A DNA stretch of 64,000 nt from an uncultured Prevotellaceae bacterium (GTDB lineage: Bacteria > Bacteroidota > Bacteroidia > Bacteroidales > Bacteroidaceae), in NCBI GenBank assembly GCA_902786665.1, contig CADADN010000005.1, positions 1 through 64,000 on the forward strand. The letters are read 5' to 3'. Shown one piece after another: positions 1-8,445 of this stretch; within the stretch, counting starts at the first letter, position 1, and the number at the start of each line of letters is the position of its first letter. Both the position numbers and the translations under genes were made by a program. Under the pieces are notes generated by a model. The model searched no databases. It saw only the letters and a list, made by a program, of their open reading frames with translations, and had not been told where the DNA came from.

Positions 1-107
1 AAATCAGATGGTAATAATCTGGTTTTATACTTGGAAACGTCCATTTTTTGCAACATCTTTTAACTTTGTATATTTATGCGCCTGCAATGCGGGTTAAAGG
101 GACATAT

Positions 108-163
108 GAAGATTGAAGATTGAAAATTGAAGATTGAAGATTGAAAATTGAAGATTGAAAATT
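108..163. repeat. Heptamer tandem repeat (8 x 7 bp)
   Basis: Eight perfect-length copies of a 7-bp unit, GAAGATT (five copies) or GAAAATT (three copies), in the order A A B A A B A B. The tract sits 150 bp upstream of the flavin oxidoreductase gene and is embedded in a fragmentary GGAGTTAAAG-type element: GGGTTAAAGGGACATATG ends at its left edge (position 108), and a further array unit follows at 171. Such short repeats can change length by slippage. No promoter is visible inside it. Confidence 0.85.
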
Positions 164-170
164 GACTTTC

Positions 171-206
171 AGGAGTTAAAGGGGAGTAAAAGGGACATAT
201 GCTCAC
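171..206 (+). repeat. GGAGTTAAAG array, short copy with GGGACATATG end
   Basis: One and a half units of the GGAGTTAAAGR repeat followed by the GGGACATATGCTCAC end motif. About 65 bp further on comes the conserved distal motif TACTTGCGATAGTTGAG (near 273-289). Unlike the other copies in this window, the nearest gene (317) lies on the plus strand, so the orientation relative to that gene is reversed. Confidence 0.7.
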
Positions 207-316
207 TATCACCGCTTTTGAGGGGATGATTACCCCATACTTTAAGAAGCCTCTTCACACCTCATTTTCCTATACTTGCGATAGTTGAGAAATAACATTC
301 AAAGCAAAAGACGATT

Positions 317-832
317 ATGAAAATATTGATTTTACAAGCCTCGCCACGTGCGAAGGGCAACACCGCCTGGATGGCGGAAGAGTACAAGAAAGCTGCCGAG
401 GCAGCAGGCCACGAGGTGACACTGGTGAATGTGTCGAAGAAGAAGATTGCTGGCTGCCTGGCTTGCGAGTACTGTCATACCAAAGGCAATGGCGCCTGCA
501 TCCAGAAGGACGACATGCAAGACATCTATCCGCTGATGGCGGAGGCCGAGGCGTTGGTCCTGGCCGCCCCCATCTACTATTTCACGCTCTGCGCCCAAAT
601 CCAAGCCCCCATCCAGCGCATGTACTGCGTCAACAGCCCTGCCAAAGTGAAGAAGATGGCCCTCCTCGTGTCATCCTATTCCCCGGGTGTCTACGACGGA
701 GCCACGGCAGAGTTCCGTGACATCTGCAACTACTGGGGTGTAGAGAACACCGGCGTAGTAACCGCCAAGGTTGATGAACAGAAAACAGAAGAAACCAAGC
801 AGAAAGTCATCGATCTGGCCGGCAAGCTATAG
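317..832 (+). CDS. NAD(P)H-dependent flavin oxidoreductase (flavodoxin fold)
   Basis: A 171-residue cytoplasmic protein of the FMN-reductase/iron-sulfur-flavoprotein-like family, which moves electrons from NAD(P)H to a flavin or a flavin-bound substrate. The N-terminus carries the FMN phosphate loop ASPRAKGNT after the first beta strand (residues 8-16). A cysteine-rich stretch CLACEYCHTKGNGAC (about 47-61) is typical of members that handle quinones or bind a metal cluster. The APIYYFTLCAQ segment (about 85-95) matches the second flavin-contact loop. The gene stands alone; a long inverted repeat separates it from the convergent receptor gene. It ends with TAG, showing that TAG is a normal stop in this genome. 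The substrate cannot be told from sequence. Confidence 0.85.
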   Translation: MKILILQASPRAKGNTAWMAEEYKKAAEAAGHEVTLVNVSKKKIAGCLACEYCHTKGNGACIQKDDMQDIYPLMAEAEALVLAAPIYYFTLCAQIQAPIQRMYCVNSPAKVKKMALLVSSYSPGVYDGATAEFRDICNYWGVENTGVVTAKVDEQKTEETKQKVIDLAGKL

Positions 833-862
833 TTCTTTGGTTCAAAGAGCTACTCTGAAAAC

Positions 863-938
863 ATGGCGCCCTGAGGCATTTACTCCTTTATTCCTTAGTG
901 ATGAAGCAGGCAAGGGAGCAATGCCGTCAAGGCGCCAT
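863..938. terminator. Long interrupted hairpin between convergent genes
   Basis: A nested inverted repeat: ATGGCGCC (863-870) pairs with GGCGCCAT (931-938), GGCATT (875-880) with AATGCC (920-925), and CTCCTT (883-888) with AAGGGAG (912-918, one bulge), leaving a 23-nt loop. It starts 31 bp after the oxidoreductase stop and ends 7 bp from the receptor stop. A bidirectional terminator is likely, although neither side has a strong T tract. Confidence 0.5.
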
Positions 939-944
939 TTGGAG

Positions 945-3536
945 TTAGAGTCTGTTTTTCTCCGCATTGCCGGCTCCCGTGCCCTTGTACTTCGATGGTG
1001 TGACATTGAAGCGGTAGCGCAGGGAGAGTTGGATGCAGCGAGAGTCGTTGTCCTCCCTCTTTCGGAACATCATGCGGTTGCTGTAGAGTGTGAAGCGATT
1101 GATGCCACCATTGAAGAGGTCGTTGCCTGTCAGTTTGACGTTCAGGCGGTGCTTGAAGAAATCCTTGCTGACACTGAGCGAGAGCATCGCATTGGTGCAG
1201 TCAAACCAGGCGTTCTGCTGATGTCCGTGAGTGTTCATATTGAAGTCAGCCTGAATCAGCCAGTCGTGAGGCAAGTTAAGGATATTGCCTAATTGCAAGG
1301 CCATCATCGGATGGTTGAAACTTTTCTGTTTGTCAAGAAACGTCGACTTGAACCACGATTTCATCAACATGATGTTGTATTGCGGCGTCCATGTGGCCTG
1401 CCCCAGTTTGATGTTCTTCTGTGCCCCCAGCGTTACGGTAAGCCAATCTGCATGGTCGTAGTTCTTGTATGTTATATGATTGACTTTCGAGTCCTCTTCC
1501 ATGCTTTCCACCGTGTGCAGGATGGGGTCGACACAATGTGAGAAGTTTGTTGTCAGATAGAGCCATTTCCACATCACTGTCGCATTCAGATTGTGATATT
1601 TGACGGGCTTCAGGTAAGGGTTTCCCGTTTGTTGGTTGAGACGGTTCTCGTAGGCGACGTCGCTGCACAGCTGCCAGTAGGATGGTCGTGTGGAACGTTT
1701 GGAATAACTGGCGGAAAATTGTATATCCTTCAACTTTCCAGATGCAGAAATGGAAGGGAAGAAATCATCGTAAGAACGACATTGTTCATCTCGGCGGACA
1801 CCACTCACAAAATATTCCGATTCCACATGTTCGTAACGCAGGCCAACGGATAGTTGGACGCGAGCCAGTTGCTGTCGCAGTTCCACAAACGGCGCAATAT
1901 TGTTCTCATGCTGCTCGTTGTTGCTGTTGGAAATGAAGCCTTCGGGGTTTTCGAATTGGCTGCGCCAACGGGTGTTGGTGTATTCCTCGCCCACCTCCAC
2001 CTGCCCATTCCACAATGGATGGCTCACAATGAGTTTTTCCGCCAACAGATTGCTGCGTGTCACGCTCTCGGTGTTGACATCACGGTTTTCATACTCAGCG
2101 CTCAACTCTTGCTGATGGTTACGCCCCAATTGTTTTCGGAAAGAATAATCTGCGTTGAAGTCTATGCCCAACTGCCCGACCTTCCCCATGTAGTATAGAT
2201 TTACCTGATGATTGGGTGCGTTTGTGTTACGTCTCATACTGCTGTTCTGCAAATGGTCGTAGTATATGCCATCGGCTTGCAGACCGTCGTCATACTCAGT
2301 ATGCCTTTTCACGTAGTCATAAGTGTTCTGATAGAATCCGCCAAAGGAATTATTGTCATCCAACTGATAGTTGAATCCCATACGTCCTTCAAAGTAAGGA
2401 TTTTGCCTTTCGCTTTTCTCATTGTCGCTGATGACCCACAAGGTGTCTGCAAAAACGGTCTGTTGGAATTCGCAACGCCTCCAGTACTTGTTGTATGCTC
2501 CGAAGAGGTTGGCGAACAATTCCAGGCCTCCTGTACGATAGGTCAAGTTGACGCGTTCGTTGTTGGCGTAGCCATGTCCCTTGCGGCTCCATGAGGTCAG
2601 TTCCACGCCCAGACCCTCTCCAGCTGCACGCTTGGTATGGATGATGATGACGGCATTGACCGTAGCGTCATAACGGGCGCCGGGATTCTGAATCACCTCC
2701 ACGTTGCGGATGAAGTCCGACTGGATGTTTCTAAGTTCGTTCAAGTCTGTCAGCTTGCGGTTGTTCAGGTAAATCAGAGGAACGCCCTTTCCCAAAATCT
2801 CATAGTTTTCTCCTTTCTTTGAAATGGTAGGCACTCGCGTCAGCACATCTTCCGCCGTGCCCAGCCGTTCCATCACCGTGCCCTCCACGTTCATGACCAA
2901 GGTATTGCCTTGCAGTTGCACCTTGGGACGCTCCCCCTGCACCACGACCCCGTTCAGCGTGATGCGTTCGGGTTGCAAGCTTATCACGCCCATTTCCATG
3001 CTGCTGCAATGCTTGAAAACGGTCTTGTAGCCGACGTAGGATATGCGGGCAAGTACCGGCTTCTGTTCGCAAGGGATGACGAAGAAACCGCTCTCATTCG
3101 ACACGCCACCGGCAATCAGGGTGGAGTCCTTGATTGAGAGCAAAGCGATGTTGGCGTAGGCTACGGGTTGGCCTTGTTCGTCGATGACTGTTCCTTTGTA
3201 ACGTGTTTCGGTCTTCTGCACACACTCCACGATGATTTCCGTGCTGTCGATTCTCATGCGGATGGGATAGAAGCCTATCATCTGTCGGATGGCATCGGGA
3301 ATGGTCTTGCGGTGCACGGAGGTGGTGATTCGGAAATCTTCCAACTCGTTATAGAGGAAATTGATTTCATAGTCGCTTGCCTCATTGTTCAACTGACGCA
3401 GGGCATCGCTGAAGGACACATTGTCATAGTCACGGGTGATGCGCACCCCTGAACCATGTTCTCCCGCCCGTGTTTTTTGGCCATACGATGCCATAGCTGC
3501 ACACAGGAACAGCATTATTGAAAAAACGATTCTCAT
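945..3536 (-). CDS. TonB-dependent outer-membrane receptor with N-terminal STN-like domain
   Basis: An 863-residue outer-membrane protein. Order: signal peptide (1-19, ending SYGQ), an STN-like signalling domain (about 30-105, starting VRITRDYDNVSFSDAL), a carboxypeptidase-regulatory-like beta sandwich (about 112-195, GTVIDEQGQPVAYANIALL), a plug domain (about 200-290, with VEVIQNPGARYDATVNAVI) and an OMP_b-brl_3 type barrel to the C-terminus. It should import an unknown substrate using TonB energy. It lies 3 bp downstream of the anti-sigma gene and is the last gene of a sigma/anti-sigma/receptor unit, so the STN-like domain may pass a ligand signal to the anti-sigma factor. No SusD partner is adjacent, which argues against a classical polysaccharide locus; an iron or cofactor substrate is possible but not shown. 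Confidence 0.88.
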   Translation of the reverse strand: MRIVFSIMLFLCAAMASYGQKTRAGEHGSGVRITRDYDNVSFSDALRQLNNEASDYEINFLYNELEDFRITTSVHRKTIPDAIRQMIGFYPIRMRIDSTEIIVECVQKTETRYKGTVIDEQGQPVAYANIALLSIKDSTLIAGGVSNESGFFVIPCEQKPVLARISYVGYKTVFKHCSSMEMGVISLQPERITLNGVVVQGERPKVQLQGNTLVMNVEGTVMERLGTAEDVLTRVPTISKKGENYEILGKGVPLIYLNNRKLTDLNELRNIQSDFIRNVEVIQNPGARYDATVNAVIIIHTKRAAGEGLGVELTSWSRKGHGYANNERVNLTYRTGGLELFANLFGAYNKYWRRCEFQQTVFADTLWVISDNEKSERQNPYFEGRMGFNYQLDDNNSFGGFYQNTYDYVKRHTEYDDGLQADGIYYDHLQNSSMRRNTNAPNHQVNLYYMGKVGQLGIDFNADYSFRKQLGRNHQQELSAEYENRDVNTESVTRSNLLAEKLIVSHPLWNGQVEVGEEYTNTRWRSQFENPEGFISNSNNEQHENNIAPFVELRQQLARVQLSVGLRYEHVESEYFVSGVRRDEQCRSYDDFFPSISASGKLKDIQFSASYSKRSTRPSYWQLCSDVAYENRLNQQTGNPYLKPVKYHNLNATVMWKWLYLTTNFSHCVDPILHTVESMEEDSKVNHITYKNYDHADWLTVTLGAQKNIKLGQATWTPQYNIMLMKSWFKSTFLDKQKSFNHPMMALQLGNILNLPHDWLIQADFNMNTHGHQQNAWFDCTNAMLSLSVSKDFFKHRLNVKLTGNDLFNGGINRFTLYSNRMMFRKREDNDSRCIQLSLRYRFNVTPSKYKGTGAGNAEKNRL

Positions 3537-3539
3537 GGC

Positions 3540-4298
3540 CTACTCAACGATTATCGTGCTTTTTTCAAGCCTGATGTTCAGGCTTTCGAAGCGGTTCAAC
3601 TTCTCGATGGCATGTTCAAGCCCATCCTCTCTTTTCCACACGAAATGAAAGCGTAGATATCTGGCCGCTTCGTTCCGGAAAGAAACCTCAGCTTGGTAAT
3701 AGGCGGCAATCTCTGGCAGCATTTCACCAAGTGGGACATTGTCAAAAGCAACGGGTTCCATGGAGACTGCCTGCACTGCCATGGTGGCGGTGTCGGTCCT
3801 GGGGGTTTCCATCGGGATGATGGTGTCGGGGGCTATTGTTTGATGCGGGAGGGGATTTACCATCTCCGACTCAGGATTCGCTGATTTCAAATCCTGATGA
3901 TGTCGCACGATGTGAATGGCGGCAAATGCAAAGCCGGCGGCAAGTATTATTCCTGAGAACACGGCGGCCACCCGGCCATGGTGCCTGACCCATGAAAAGA
4001 TTTTCCCTGATGGCGAGCCAACGACAGGTGGATTGGCGGACTGTCGCTCACTTTGTGACTCGAGTGTGTCAAGTTCTTCCTTGTGCATGGAGGCGAATTG
4101 TTCCCAAAGTTCATCCATCGGGATGTGTTCTTTGTTGACCTCTTGCCTGACAAACGCACGCTTCGCCATGCAGAGCTGTTCCATCAACTCTGCCATTTCC
4201 GGGTCCTCGGCAAGCATCCGGGTGATTTGCTCGTCGGTGAAGCGTTCGGGATGTTCCTGCATGGATAGCAGGAGACGGATTCTTTCTTGCTGTTCCAT
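3540..4298 (-). CDS. Membrane anti-sigma factor (FecR-like, DUF4974 C-terminus)
   Basis: A 252-residue protein with the start chosen at MEQQERIRLLLS, 7 bp after the sigma-factor stop; a longer reading would overlap the sigma gene. A cytoplasmic helical region (1-100) is followed by one transmembrane helix (VAAVFSGIILAAGFAFAAI, about 130-150) and a periplasmic C-terminal domain resembling DUF4974 (VAFDNVPLGEMLPEIAAYY...FRNEAARYLRFHF). Proteins of this layout hold an ECF sigma factor at the membrane until an outer-membrane receptor signals. The central FecR domain usually seen in Bacteroides anti-sigma factors is not recognisable, so the protein is shorter than its relatives. Function is inferred from the gene order and the membrane layout. 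Confidence 0.78.
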   Translation of the reverse strand: MEQQERIRLLLSMQEHPERFTDEQITRMLAEDPEMAELMEQLCMAKRAFVRQEVNKEHIPMDELWEQFASMHKEELDTLESQSERQSANPPVVGSPSGKIFSWVRHHGRVAAVFSGIILAAGFAFAAIHIVRHHQDLKSANPESEMVNPLPHQTIAPDTIIPMETPRTDTATMAVQAVSMEPVAFDNVPLGEMLPEIAAYYQAEVSFRNEAARYLRFHFVWKREDGLEHAIEKLNRFESLNIRLEKSTIIVE

Positions 4299-4305
4299 AA
4301 TGATG

Positions 4306-4800
4306 TCATTTTGTTGTTTCAAAATGCTCTTTAATACGCTGTAGTGATTGCGACAGATGGTGATAGACCGTGACACGACTGACCCCGACGGTTTCGGCTA
4401 CCTCCTCGTAGGTCATTTCACGTAGAAATCGCAGTCGGAGAATCTGCTGGCTGAGCGGTGGGAGTTCGGTTTCCACAAACAGCATGAGCCGTTCCATACG
4501 GTCATCGTCGTTGACGTGCACGACCTGGTCTTGCCTGAGCTCTGCAGAAAAAAGCTTCTCCACACACTCTCGCACACTCTTATGTCGGAGTATATCACGG
4601 CATCGATTGCGCACGCTGGTCATGAGAAAGCCTTCCATCCTGTCGGCCTGGGTAACTACATCCCCACGGAGCAGTCGTACAAAGATGTCGCTCACCACGT
4701 CCTTGCTGTCATCGGCATCATAGAGCATCGTCTTTGCCAGGCGGTACATGGCAGGATAATGCCGGCGGTATATTTCTTCAAACTTTTCTCGGGTCATCAT
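4306..4800 (-). CDS. ECF RNA polymerase sigma factor
   Basis: A 164-residue sigma-70 family protein of the ECF group. Region 2 (FEEIYRRHYPAMYRLAKTML through DVVSDIFVRLL, about 7-45) binds core polymerase and the -10 element. Region 4 (LRLRFLREMTYEEVAETVGVSRVTVYHHL, about 121-150) is a helix-turn-helix for the -35 element. It is the first gene of a sigma/anti-sigma/TonB-receptor set and probably drives the receptor gene when the anti-sigma factor lets go. Translation may start at either of the two adjacent ATG codons. No clear Bacteroidetes -7 box was found directly upstream. Confidence 0.9.
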   Translation of the reverse strand: MMTREKFEEIYRRHYPAMYRLAKTMLYDADDSKDVVSDIFVRLLRGDVVTQADRMEGFLMTSVRNRCRDILRHKSVRECVEKLFSAELRQDQVVHVNDDDRMERLMLFVETELPPLSQQILRLRFLREMTYEEVAETVGVSRVTVYHHLSQSLQRIKEHFETTK

Positions 4801-4984
4801 TCGACTTTCTTATCAGTCTTCTACAACATAGACGATTCAGCGAACAAAAAAGCTAAGCAGAAATAATATTTTTTTCAAAATAGAGCGAATTTGTCCCCTG
4901 ATACGCTTTATAGCCGGTAGCAACCACGGCGACATTTCCCATCTTCGCCACTAATGCATCAATTCCTCCATCCCCAAATACAGA

Positions 4985-5085
4985 GGGGCGAGCCTTGTGC
5001 CCGCCCGACAATTTCCGATAATGATGTTGACATCCTGAATTATTGGAATTGGAGAATTTTTGCGGGCGGGCACAAGACCCGCCCC
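4985..5085. repeat. REP-like inverted repeat with 23-bp arms
   Basis: The arms at 4985-5007 and 5063-5085 are complementary at 21 of 23 positions (GGGC...TTGTGCCCGCCC against GGGCGGGCACAAGACCCGCCC) around a 55-bp AT-rich loop. The right arm resembles CAGGCACAAGACCTGACCC inside the short element at 12047-12337. It occupies most of the 382-bp gap between the sigma gene and the next gene; nothing else is seen there. Confidence 0.7.
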
Positions 5086-5182
5086 TACAGTGCGCACAAA
5101 AGGTATGAAAACCATTTGAAACACAACAATTCAAAAACCAAACCGTAGAGCATTGTCGAATGATTGGTCATCTGAAGCAAAA

Positions 5183-5662
5183 TCATCTTTTTCTCCGTTT
5201 CACGATGAGCAGAATCCCGACAACAACCACGACTGAGAACAACGTGATTACGAAAACCCAACCCATCGTATGCCGACGTGGAGCCGACACTTCTCTCACC
5301 GCCTGCTTTTTGAACACCGCTTGCAACGAGTCGGCGAGATGGCGAAAAGAGTTGACGCTGTCGGTGACGAACACCGTGTGCCATCTCTCAAGAATGGTCT
5401 CCACCCTCACGGTGTCCGTCCTGGCCGAGTCCTGACGCAAGGTGACGACCTGCACCCTGCTTTCCCTCACGGTGTCGACATGGGAATGATGGACGCCAAG
5501 TCTCACCGTATCGGTATGAAATTCCCTCAATGTGTCATGGACCACCACCTGTTCGGACAACAACTTTCGGGTCATACAGGAGGTTTGTTCAAACATCATC
5601 ACCAATACCACTGCCAGCGTCATCACGCAGCAAAATAGGGACATTCTCTTTTTCTTTTTCAT
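5183..5662 (-). CDS. Hypothetical DTV-rich envelope protein with lipobox and C-terminal anchor
   Basis: A 159-residue protein of no recognised family. It begins with a basic stretch and a hydrophobic signal ending in TSC (Cys29), a plausible lipoprotein site. The middle (about 35-110) is charged and repeats Asp-Thr-Val/Asp-Ser motifs (HDTLREF, HTDTVRLG, HVDTVRES, RTDTVRVE, VTDSVNS). A transmembrane helix follows (WVFVITLFSVVVVVGILLIV, about 133-152) with a KRRKR tail. Both ends could therefore sit in membranes with a stalk between them. A -7 box lies 24 bp upstream of the start codon. Similar Asp-Thr-Val stalks occur in Bacteroidetes phage-type spanin-like or envelope proteins, but that link is speculative. 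Confidence 0.6.
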   Translation of the reverse strand: MKKKKRMSLFCCVMTLAVVLVMMFEQTSCMTRKLLSEQVVVHDTLREFHTDTVRLGVHHSHVDTVRESRVQVVTLRQDSARTDTVRVETILERWHTVFVTDSVNSFRHLADSLQAVFKKQAVREVSAPRRHTMGWVFVITLFSVVVVVGILLIVKRRKR

Positions 5663-5685
5663 CTGTCAAAAGGTTTTATTTCGGT

Positions 5686-5694
5686 GCAAAGATA
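5686..5694 (-). promoter_or_regulatory. Bacteroidetes -7 box for the DTV-rich protein gene
   Basis: On the minus strand this reads TATCTTTGC, a perfect TAnnTTTG match, 24 bp upstream of the start codon. No good -33 TTTG is seen at the usual spacing. Confidence 0.55.
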
Positions 5695-5930
5695 AATCAC
5701 TCCAATGCCATCACCTTGTCATTTTGGCATGGATGCCCCCTACCCCATTGATTACTTCTGGAATGTGGATGACCTGTTGGCATCAGTACCATAAGTTGCG
5801 AATTACCATACGCTCGACCTTGTCGCTTCATCCGTTTCTTTTGCTGATATGAAAGTGCAAAATCTGCAAAATCCGTAAAATAGGTTGATTTATCAGTAAT
5901 TCGTATAGGCAGTATATGTCGATTTCAACG

Positions 5931-5939
5931 TACTTTTGC
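5931..5939 (+). promoter_or_regulatory. Bacteroidetes -7 box for the amidohydrolase operon
   Basis: TACTTTTGC matches TAnnTTTG and lies 29 bp before the ATG at 5968. The -33 region is weak. It is one of two divergent boxes in the 305-bp gap between the DTV-rich gene and this operon. Confidence 0.55.
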
Positions 5940-5967
5940 ACTTGAAAATCAAAATAGTCTGAAAGAC

Positions 5968-7398
5968 ATGAGCAAGATAGCATTAACAACCTGGGCTTGT
6001 GGCACAGGAGTATTGGGAGGAGAAATGGTATTTGGCATCAAGACCAAGATGCGGCAGAAAGCAATTGTCATAGCTTTGGCAATGGCCATGACGACAATGG
6101 CTCAAGGAGTGATAGATGTGCACAGCCACATCATCACCCCAGGCTTTCTGTCTTCTCTTGAGAACGAGGGACGATTGATGGACGAGGGATTCCCCTTGCC
6201 AAAATATGACGCCGATGCACATCTGAGATGGATGGACGAGGCAGGCATAGAGACTTCTGTATTGACATTGGCGGCTCCCCAGCCCTCATCTGCCCAGACG
6301 ATAAGGACGACCAATGAAGCAGCAGCGAAGTTGAAAAAGCAGCACCCCGGCCGTTTCCTGTTCTGTGCAGCCCTCCCCCTTCCCGATGTGGATGCCGCCA
6401 TCCGCGAGGCGAAGTATGCACTCGACACGTTGGGAGCCGACGGCATCAAGTTGGCAACAAACGTCAATGGCCAATATCTTGGTGCTCCGGAACTAGACAC
6501 GCTTTTCTCTGTTCTGAATGAGCGAAAGGCTATCATCATCCTTCATCCGCATCGCCCCGACCCTGTAAACCGCCAAGTGATGGAGCAGACGCCGCTGGCC
6601 ATGCAGGAATACCTCTCAGAAACCACCCGTGCAGTATCGAACATGATCATCCGCAATGTGTTGGCTCGCTATCCTAACGTGAAGGTGGTGGTGCCCCATT
6701 GCGGAGCCTACCTGCCATTGGCCGTGCCACGCATGAAGTCGCTGACACCCGTGATGCAGGCAAACAAGATGGTGGGCGAAATCGATTGGGAGGCGAACCT
6801 CCGCACCCTCTACTACGACCTTGCAGGAGCCCATTCGCCCGAGGTCATCCGCATGATGCTCACCATCACCACGCCCGACCACCTGCTCTATGGTTCAGAT
6901 TATCCCTACGTCGCACCCCAGGTGCTCACACTGGGCATGGCAAGGATGAAGAAATACCTGACAGAGGAGCCCGACCTTGCACCATACCGTGAGATGATTT
7001 TGTGGAAGAATGCCAAGTGGTTGTTTTCCCATACGAGCGAAAAACCATTGACAGCGATGCCCAAGGGCAACTCGATGATCGTCCGCATCGCAGAGATAGA
7101 GGTCTACCCGCAGTATTTGAAAGAATACCTGGAATACGCCAATGAAGTGGACCGTCTGAGTGTGGAGCGCGAGCCTGGTGTGATATGCCTCTACCCCATG
7201 CAGAGTGCCGAGGACTCCACGCAGATTCGCATCCTTGAAATCTATGCATCGGAAGAGGCTTATCAGAATCACCTGAAGACCGACCACTTCCAAAAATACA
7301 AGCAGGGCACACTGCATATGGTGAAAGACCTGAAACTACCCTCGATGAAACCTCTCGACCCAGAGTCGATGAAACTGATATTCAAAAAGCAAAGATAA
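5968..7398 (+). CDS. Amidohydrolase-2 family protein fused to an ABM monooxygenase-like domain
   Basis: A 476-residue fusion. Residues about 48-345 form an amidohydrolase-2 (ACMSD/resorcylate-decarboxylase-like) barrel: the metal motif DVHSH (about 50-54), HPHRP (about 192), PHCGAY and LLYGSDYPY near its end. Residues about 365-470 form an ABM/quinol-monooxygenase-like domain (IAEIEVYPQYLKEYLEYANEVDRLS...EPGVICLYPM). An internal ATG at 6049 begins a clean signal peptide (MRQKAIVIALAMAMTTMAQG), so the mature protein is probably exported and 6049 may be the true start; the 27 codons before it lack signal-peptide character. It heads a four-gene operon with an aldo/keto reductase, a DUF362 protein and a flavodoxin, suggesting periplasmic conversion of a small aromatic or quinone-like compound. 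The substrate is unknown. Confidence 0.82.
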   Translation: MSKIALTTWACGTGVLGGEMVFGIKTKMRQKAIVIALAMAMTTMAQGVIDVHSHIITPGFLSSLENEGRLMDEGFPLPKYDADAHLRWMDEAGIETSVLTLAAPQPSSAQTIRTTNEAAAKLKKQHPGRFLFCAALPLPDVDAAIREAKYALDTLGADGIKLATNVNGQYLGAPELDTLFSVLNERKAIIILHPHRPDPVNRQVMEQTPLAMQEYLSETTRAVSNMIIRNVLARYPNVKVVVPHCGAYLPLAVPRMKSLTPVMQANKMVGEIDWEANLRTLYYDLAGAHSPEVIRMMLTITTPDHLLYGSDYPYVAPQVLTLGMARMKKYLTEEPDLAPYREMILWKNAKWLFSHTSEKPLTAMPKGNSMIVRIAEIEVYPQYLKEYLEYANEVDRLSVEREPGVICLYPMQSAEDSTQIRILEIYASEEAYQNHLKTDHFQKYKQGTLHMVKDLKLPSMKPLDPESMKLIFKKQR

Positions 7399-7399
7399 T

Positions 7400-8434
7400 A
7401 TGGAATACGTAAAACTTGGAAACTCAGACCTGCGCGTATCGCGCATCTGCCTTGGCTGCATGGGGTTCGGCGACCCCACCATCGGGCAGCACTCGTGGAC
7501 TATCGGCGAGGAACCGACACGTGAAATCATCCGCCGTTCGCTCGACCTCGGCGTGAACTTCTTCGACACGGCGATTGCCTACCAGTTGGGAACCTCGGAA
7601 CAGTACGTGGGACGCGCCTTGCGCGACATGGCAAAGCGTGACGACGTGGTGGTAGCCACGAAATTCCTGCCCCGCACCGACGAGGAAATCCGGCAGGGCG
7701 TCAGTGGGCGTCAGCATGTGCTGAACTCCATAGACACCAGCCTTCAGCACCTGGGCATGGACCATGTCGACCTCTACATCTACCACATCTGGGACTACAA
7801 AACCCCGGCCGAGGACATCCTGGAGGGTATGAACGAGGCTGTAGTGTCAGGCAAGGCCCGCTACATCGGCATCGCCAATGTCTATGCCTACCAACTGGCG
7901 AAGATGAACGCGCTGGCCGAGAAACGCGGCTGGGCAAAGTTCATCAGCGTACAGAACCATTACAACCTGATCATGCGTGAGGAGGAGCGCGAGATGCAAC
8001 CGCTATGCCGTGAAGACAACATCGCACAGACACCTTACAGTGCACTCGCCTCTGGCAAACTGGCCAAGCGTCCGGGTGAGACCTCGAAGCGTCAGAAAGA
8101 AGACTCGTTCATGCACTTCAAATATGATGCCACTGCCGAGCAGGACAACCGCATCGTGGAGCGTGTCGTGGAACTGGCAGACCGTTATGGCGTGGAGATG
8201 ACACAGATTTCCCTGGCCTGGCTGCTGACCAAGGTGGAGTCGCCCATCGTGGGAGCCACGAAGCTGCACCACATCGAGGGAGCAGTGAAGTCACTCGATG
8301 TCCGCCTGACCGCCGACGACATCCGCTACTTGGAAGAGCCATACACGCCCCATAACCTCTCTGGCGTGATGGCTGTCAACAAGCCCGTAATGAGTGAAGA
8401 ACCCGTCTGGGTGGCAGCAAGCAGAAACAAATAA
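7400..8434 (+). CDS. Aldo/keto reductase
   Basis: A 344-residue NADPH-dependent aldo/keto reductase of the YghZ/Tas-like group. The catalytic tetrad is in place: Asp56, Tyr61, Lys88 and His129 (in FFDTAIAYQ, VATKF and LYIYHIWD). The cofactor end is marked by SLAWLLTKVESPIVGATKLHHIEGA. It starts 1 bp after the amidohydrolase stop, so the two are co-translated. No signal peptide is present, so this step is cytoplasmic even though the neighbours look exported. It probably reduces a carbonyl or quinone made or used by the operon; the substrate is not evident. Confidence 0.9.
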   Translation: MEYVKLGNSDLRVSRICLGCMGFGDPTIGQHSWTIGEEPTREIIRRSLDLGVNFFDTAIAYQLGTSEQYVGRALRDMAKRDDVVVATKFLPRTDEEIRQGVSGRQHVLNSIDTSLQHLGMDHVDLYIYHIWDYKTPAEDILEGMNEAVVSGKARYIGIANVYAYQLAKMNALAEKRGWAKFISVQNHYNLIMREEEREMQPLCREDNIAQTPYSALASGKLAKRPGETSKRQKEDSFMHFKYDATAEQDNRIVERVVELADRYGVEMTQISLAWLLTKVESPIVGATKLHHIEGAVKSLDVRLTADDIRYLEEPYTPHNLSGVMAVNKPVMSEEPVWVAASRNK

Positions 8435-8445
8435 CATTCGTTGAT

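Noticed and set aside
863..938. Integron attC site
   Set aside because: The core-site sequences of attC (GTTRRRY/RYYYAAC) are absent and there is no integrase or cassette array.
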